Assembly (NCBI GenBank): GCA_017418585.1
Contig: JAFONG010000243.1
Location: forward strand, 1-17,122
Direction: 5' to 3'
Length of the DNA stretch: 17,122 nt
Source of the DNA: Erysipelotrichaceae bacterium
Lineage (GTDB): Bacteria > Bacillota_I > Bacilli_A > Erysipelotrichales > Erysipelotrichaceae
Part shown: one piece after another, positions 13,220-17,122 of the stretch
How the letters are laid out: each line of letters begins with the position of its first letter
How positions within the stretch are numbered: position 1 is the first letter of the stretch
The notes under the pieces: model-generated
What the model saw: the letters and a program-made list of their open reading frames with translations, nothing else
Told to the model about the DNA's origin: nothing
Database searches by the model: none
Position numbers and translations under genes: made by a program

Positions 13220-15724
13220 TCAGTTAAACAGAGATGTCTGCTCCTCTTCCTGCTGCCTGTCGTAGTATCCTTCAGGCAGATCGATGATTTCCACGTCAGA
13301 AATATCGCTCATGTCTTTCTTAATGATGAAATAACCGTTCTTAAGCTTCAACGGAACAGAGAAAGACTGTTCCAGATCCATGAACGGAATATTGGAAACA
13401 GGTATTTCGTTAACGTTACCGTCATTGCAGATGTAAAGATTGCTGTAACCGGATACCATCATGGATCTATTGATATAGTGCGGATTGGATTTGATCTGTT
13501 TAAACACCCTGTAGCCTTTCGTGTTCCTTGAAGTCAGATCCAGCGTTTCCTTGTGAATTCTCTTGAATCCGCCCTTGTTCGAACATAAGAGCAGTTCTTC
13601 ACTTCCGTGCCTGTCCGCCACTACGGATGCAAGTTCGTCGTTTTTTACGTTGATGGCGATAACGCCGAGTGCCTTAGGAGCAAGATCAGACAGAATATCT
13701 GAAGAATAACGGTTGCAGTATCCTTCCTTTGTCAGCAGGATCAGATCGTCTCCCTGATAACAGACACATACCGATACGAGTTCATCATCGCCACGAAGCT
13801 TCATGCATGTCAAAGCCTTTGACGTTCTTTCAGCCTTCAGTCTTGGAAAAGATGTCTTCTTGATCATGCCGTTTCTGGTAGCAGTAATAAGGAAGGCGTA
13901 GGTATCGAAATTCTTGACTACGACAGCACCGACAATCTTCTCCATGCCTTCCATCCTGACATAATGAGAAACATGCTTTCCAAGATCCTTAAAACGGCAT
14001 TCCTCGATCCTGTATACCGGAACATAGGCATAGTTTCCTTTGTTGGTAAACAGAAGCAGCGTATCCAGAGTATCGCAGGACTTCATGCCGATCAGGGCAT
14101 CTCCTTCTTTTACGAAAGGCAGCTGGTTCTCATTGGCATTGAATGCCCGTTCGGAGAATCTTTTCAGATATCCGTCTCTTGATACGCTGATGTAGCACGC
14201 CTCATTGGCAATCATCGCCAGTTTATCGATCACGACATCTTCCACTTCTTCTTCCACAGTCGTTTTTCTCGGCGTAATGAATTTTTCGTTGATTTCCTGC
14301 AGTTCCCTGACAAGAACGGAATCCAGGACATCCGCTGAAGAAATGATCGCATTCAGTTCGGCGATCTCCTTGATCAGAGTCTCATTCTCTTCTTTCAGAA
14401 TGCTGATATCCGTGGAAGACAGTCTGTAAAGTCTTAATGAAACGATGGCTTCAGCCTGTTCTTCGGTAAACAGAAAAGCTTCTTTCAGCTTTTCCTTGGC
14501 ATCCTTCTTGTCTTTAGACCTTCTGATCAGCGCTATGACGTCGTCCAGGATCGAAACAGCCTTTATCAGGCCTTCTACGATGTGCAGACGTGCCTGTTTC
14601 TTGTCTCTAAGGTAAACAGACCTGTTTAAGACAACGCTTCTCCTGTGCTCTATAAATGCGTCCAGCGCATCGCCAAGAGACATCAGGACAGGCTTGTGGT
14701 TTACGATAGCGACATTGTTGTAGGAATAGTTGACCTGAAGATCGGTATTCTTATACAGATAGTTCAGGATCAGTCTGGTATTGGCATCCCGTTTGCATTC
14801 AACGACGATTCTTAAGCCGTTTCTTCCGGATTCATCCCTGACATCGACAATACCTTCAATTTCCTTTGATAGATAAATATCCGTTATCTTCTTGACCAGC
14901 TGCGACTTGATCACTTCATAAGGAATCTCGGTAACAATAATCTGAGATGATGTCTTTCCTTCTTCGATTTCGCATCTGCTTCGGACAACGACCTTGCCCT
15001 TTCCTGTACTAAAGGCTTCCGATATCTGTTTCTTGCCTTGGACAATACCGCCCGTAGGAAAATCCGGGCCCTTTACGAACTGCATCAGTTCTTCTGTAGA
15101 ACAGGAAGGATGCTTCATCCGATAGATGCAGGCATTGATGATTTCGTTGAGATTGTGCGGAGCGATATTGGTGGCATATCCGGAGGCAATGCCTGTCGAT
15201 CCGTTAACCAGCAGAACAGGATATCTGGCCGGTAATACGGTAGGTTCCAGATGCGTGTCATCATAGTTGTTTGTCATGGCAACGGCATCACAGTCGATGT
15301 CATCCAGAAGCAGATGAGCACTCTTTCCCAGTCTTGCTTCGGTATAACGCATCGCTGCCGGAGGATCATCATCGATCGATCCGTTGTTTCCGTGCATGTC
15401 GATCAGAGGAACATTGATCTTCCAGTCCTGAGACATCCTGACCATGGCTTCATAGATGGAACTGTCGCCATGCGGATGGAAAGTTCCCATAACGCTGCCT
15501 ACGGTCTTTGCGGACTTTCTGTGCGGTTTTTCATAGGTATTCCCATCGATATACATCGAATAAAGAATTCGTCTCTGAACAGGCTTTAAACCGTCCCTGG
15601 CGTCTGGCAGCGCTCTTTCCTGAATAATATATTTCGAATAGCTGCCGAAACGGTCAGACATGATATCGTCCAACGTTTCATTGACAAAGCTTTCTACGAT
15701 TTCTTCTTTCTTTTTCCTAGCCAT
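13220..15724 (-). CDS. parC: DNA topoisomerase IV subunit A
   Basis: 834 residues. Breaks and rejoins DNA in the ParC2-ParE2 enzyme that decatenates daughter chromosomes. The catalytic Tyr127 is in AAMRYTEARL. The quinolone-determining region HPHGDSSIYEAMVR (83-96) has Ser88 and Glu92, the common wild-type residues (S. aureus GrlA Ser80 and Glu84 equivalents), so no classical resistance change is visible. The coiled-coil and tower region is followed by a C-terminal beta-pinwheel of repeated strands (for example SRDGYLKRFSERAF and TKEGYCNRYS). I see no GyrA-box motif (QRRGGKG type), which favours ParC over GyrA. Its start overlaps parE by 8 bp; the end EEEQTSLFN lies one base before yqeG. Confidence 0.95.
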   Translation of the reverse strand: MARKKKEEIVESFVNETLDDIMSDRFGSYSKYIIQERALPDARDGLKPVQRRILYSMYIDGNTYEKPHRKSAKTVGSVMGTFHPHGDSSIYEAMVRMSQDWKINVPLIDMHGNNGSIDDDPPAAMRYTEARLGKSAHLLLDDIDCDAVAMTNNYDDTHLEPTVLPARYPVLLVNGSTGIASGYATNIAPHNLNEIINACIYRMKHPSCSTEELMQFVKGPDFPTGGIVQGKKQISEAFSTGKGKVVVRSRCEIEEGKTSSQIIVTEIPYEVIKSQLVKKITDIYLSKEIEGIVDVRDESGRNGLRIVVECKRDANTRLILNYLYKNTDLQVNYSYNNVAIVNHKPVLMSLGDALDAFIEHRRSVVLNRSVYLRDKKQARLHIVEGLIKAVSILDDVIALIRRSKDKKDAKEKLKEAFLFTEEQAEAIVSLRLYRLSSTDISILKEENETLIKEIAELNAIISSADVLDSVLVRELQEINEKFITPRKTTVEEEVEDVVIDKLAMIANEACYISVSRDGYLKRFSERAFNANENQLPFVKEGDALIGMKSCDTLDTLLLFTNKGNYAYVPVYRIEECRFKDLGKHVSHYVRMEGMEKIVGAVVVKNFDTYAFLITATRNGMIKKTSFPRLKAERTSKALTCMKLRGDDELVSVCVCYQGDDLILLTKEGYCNRYSSDILSDLAPKALGVIAINVKNDELASVVADRHGSEELLLCSNKGGFKRIHKETLDLTSRNTKGYRVFKQIKSNPHYINRSMMVSGYSNLYICNDGNVNEIPVSNIPFMDLEQSFSVPLKLKNGYFIIKKDMSDISDVEIIDLPEGYYDRQQEEEQTSLFN

Positions 15725-17122
15725 TTCTTGTAACTCTGTAGTCTTCTTCTAAAGTGAAATCGATGTTGTCGTCGATCCATTTTCTTCTGATCTCGGCATT
15801 GTTGCCCATCAGAACGGAGATCTTTCTTTCACATAATGCCGCATCTTCAATGGAAACCTGTATCAGCGTTCTTCTTTCAGGATCCATCGTGGTATCCCAA
15901 AGCTGATCGGCATCCATCTCGCCCAGACCTTTATAACGCTGAATATCCGCCCTGTCTCCGAGTTCTTTTTTCATTTCATTGAGTTCTTCGTCGGAATACA
16001 GATAGATTCTTTCTTTGTTTTTCATGACTCCGTATAGAGGAGGCATGGCGATATAGACATGACCTGTCTCGATCAGTTCTCTCATGAAACGGTAAAAAAA
16101 CGTAAGTAAAAGAACCTGAATATGGGCGCCGTCCGTATCGGCATCCGTCATGATGACGACTTTGTCGTAATGAATGTCATCGATGTTGAAATGAGGACCG
16201 ACGCCTGCTCCGATACAATGGACGATGGTATTGAGCTCTTCGTTCTTTTCGATCTCGCTGATGGATGCACGTTCAGTATTTAAAACCTTTCCTCTTAATG
16301 GAAGAATAGCCTGGAAGGAAGAATCACGGCATTTCTTGGCACTGCCTCCTGCCGAATCGCCCTCCACCAGGAAAAGTTCAAGCCTGGAAGAATCTCTTGT
16401 CTGGGCCGGAGCCAGTTTTCCGCTAAGGATCTCTTTACTCTTAAGAGATGATTTCTTTCCGGATCTTGCTTCATCTTTCGCCTTTCGGGCGGCTTCTCTG
16501 GCCAAGGAAGCTCTCTGAATCTTCTTGATCAGCTGAATTGCGATCTCTTTATTCTCATGAAGGAAATATGTCAGCTGTTCAGAAACGATGCTGTCGATAA
16601 CCGTCTTGGCTTCCGGTGTTCCTAGTTTCCCTTTGGTCTGCCCTTCAAACTGCAGAATGGATTCCGGAATGGAACAGGAAATGATCGAAGTAAGACCTTC
16701 CCTGACATCGCTTCCCTCGAAATTCTTGTCTTTTTCTTTTAAGAGTCCGTTTTCTCTGGCGAATTCGTTGATAACTTTCGTAAAAGCGGACTTGTAGCCG
16801 ATCTCGTGCGTACCTCCATCGGATGTTCTGACGAGATTGACATAGGAGAATGTATTTTCCTGATAACCGTCCGTGTACTGGAATGCGATATCGGCGGAAA
16901 TGCGGTCCTTTTCTCCATGAAAACAAACTGTATCATGCAGTACATCCTTATCCTCATGAAGATAATCCATAAATGCCTTCAAACCTTCGTTGTACAGGAA
17001 CGACTGTTCCTCGCCGGAACGAAGATCCTTAACAGTCAGTTTTACGTTTTTCAGCAGGAAAGCCTCTTCCTGAGCGCGTTCCAGGATGGTCTGATAATTG
17101 AATACGGTAGTCTGGAAAATAC
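15717..17122 (-). CDS. parE: DNA topoisomerase IV subunit B, 5' end missing
   Basis: Partial gene: about 467 C-terminal residues are present and the frame continues open past the right edge, so the true start is outside the window (a TTG at 16982 lies inside the gene and is not the start). The GHKL ATP-binding site is lost. The transducer domain is present (NEGLKAFMDYL, then SADIAFQYTDGY), followed by the TOPRIM domain with EGDSAGGSAKK, LPLRGKVLN, metal site TDADTDGAHI, and the tail QRYKGLGEMDADQLWDTT. These are shared with GyrB; the parE call rests on the overlapping parC downstream. Together they form topoisomerase IV. This gene heads the visible part of the long operon. Confidence 0.95.
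   Translation of the reverse strand, partial: IFQTTVFNYQTILERAQEEAFLLKNVKLTVKDLRSGEEQSFLYNEGLKAFMDYLHEDKDVLHDTVCFHGEKDRISADIAFQYTDGYQENTFSYVNLVRTSDGGTHEIGYKSAFTKVINEFARENGLLKEKDKNFEGSDVREGLTSIISCSIPESILQFEGQTKGKLGTPEAKTVIDSIVSEQLTYFLHENKEIAIQLIKKIQRASLAREAARKAKDEARSGKKSSLKSKEILSGKLAPAQTRDSSRLELFLVEGDSAGGSAKKCRDSSFQAILPLRGKVLNTERASISEIEKNEELNTIVHCIGAGVGPHFNIDDIHYDKVVIMTDADTDGAHIQVLLLTFFYRFMRELIETGHVYIAMPPLYGVMKNKERIYLYSDEELNEMKKELGDRADIQRYKGLGEMDADQLWDTTMDPERRTLIQVSIEDAALCERKISVLMGNNAEIRRKWIDDNIDFTLEEDYRVTRNG

Noticed and set aside
16980..16982. TTG at 16982 as the start of parE
   Set aside because: The frame stays open to the window edge, and the upstream residues (for example VKLTVKDLRSGEEQ) continue the ParE transducer domain.
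13220..17122. gyrB-gyrA instead of parE-parC
   Set aside because: The downstream A subunit lacks a recognisable GyrA box, and parE-parC next to yqeG is not a gyrase context. A phylogenetic tree would settle it fully.
1..17122. CRISPR arrays, insertion sequences, tRNA or rRNA genes, phage or defence genes
   Set aside because: No regularly spaced repeats, transposase signatures, terminal inverted repeats or cloverleaf-like segments were seen; all long frames are accounted for by housekeeping or hydrogenase genes.

Overview
The window looks like chromosomal DNA from a low-to-moderate GC, fermentative, anaerobic Firmicute. It is most likely a member of the Erysipelotrichia (Erysipelotrichaceae-type). 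The evidence is Bacillus-like housekeeping order (tig-lon; parE-parC; yqeG-yqeH-yhbY-yqeK-rsfS-yqeM; dnaD-nth), a DUF3196-like protein of a kind I associate with Mollicutes and Erysipelotrichia, and a trimeric [FeFe]-hydrogenase. The taxonomic call is an inference from gene content. I see no mobile element, CRISPR array, tRNA or rRNA.

Layout. (1) 1-1453, minus strand: trigger factor (tig) followed by the first 48 codons of lon, with a short hairpin between them. (2) 1529-2164, minus: a DUF3196-like gene whose extended -10 lies almost on its start codon. (3) 2191-6400, minus: hydC-hydB-hydA, a complete electron-bifurcating-type [FeFe]-hydrogenase operon with its own promoter and a good intrinsic terminator. 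(4) 6401-6572: a divergent regulatory region with several dyads and repeats. (5) 6573-8051, plus: a DUF1846 protein, the only plus-strand gene, apparently transcribed with almost no leader. (6) 8039-17122, minus: eleven genes read parE-parC-yqeG-yqeH-yhbY-yqeK-rsfS-methyltransferase-mtnN-dnaD-nth. All junctions overlap or are separated by at most one base, so this is probably one translationally coupled operon whose promoter lies outside the window. There is no gene-free stretch longer than 172 bp.

How the genes fit together. HydC (thioredoxin-like [2Fe-2S]), HydB (NADH/FMN) and HydA (H-cluster) form a soluble complex that couples NADH and reduced ferredoxin to H2, an electron sink for fermentation. 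The long operon joins chromosome decatenation (ParE/ParC), ribosome assembly (YqeH, YhbY, RsfS), nucleotide housekeeping (YqeK), SAM use and SAH/MTA removal (methyltransferase, MtnN), replication restart (DnaD) and base-excision repair (Nth). Tig and Lon are protein-folding and protein-quality functions.

Most of the window is ordinary housekeeping DNA. The points most worth a second look are two cysteine-to-serine changes at functional positions of the hydrogenase (HydA Ser304 beside the H-cluster; HydB Ser486 in the NuoF-type [4Fe-4S] motif), the repeat-rich divergent promoter region, two probably near-leaderless genes, and the absence of nadD from its usual place before yqeK.
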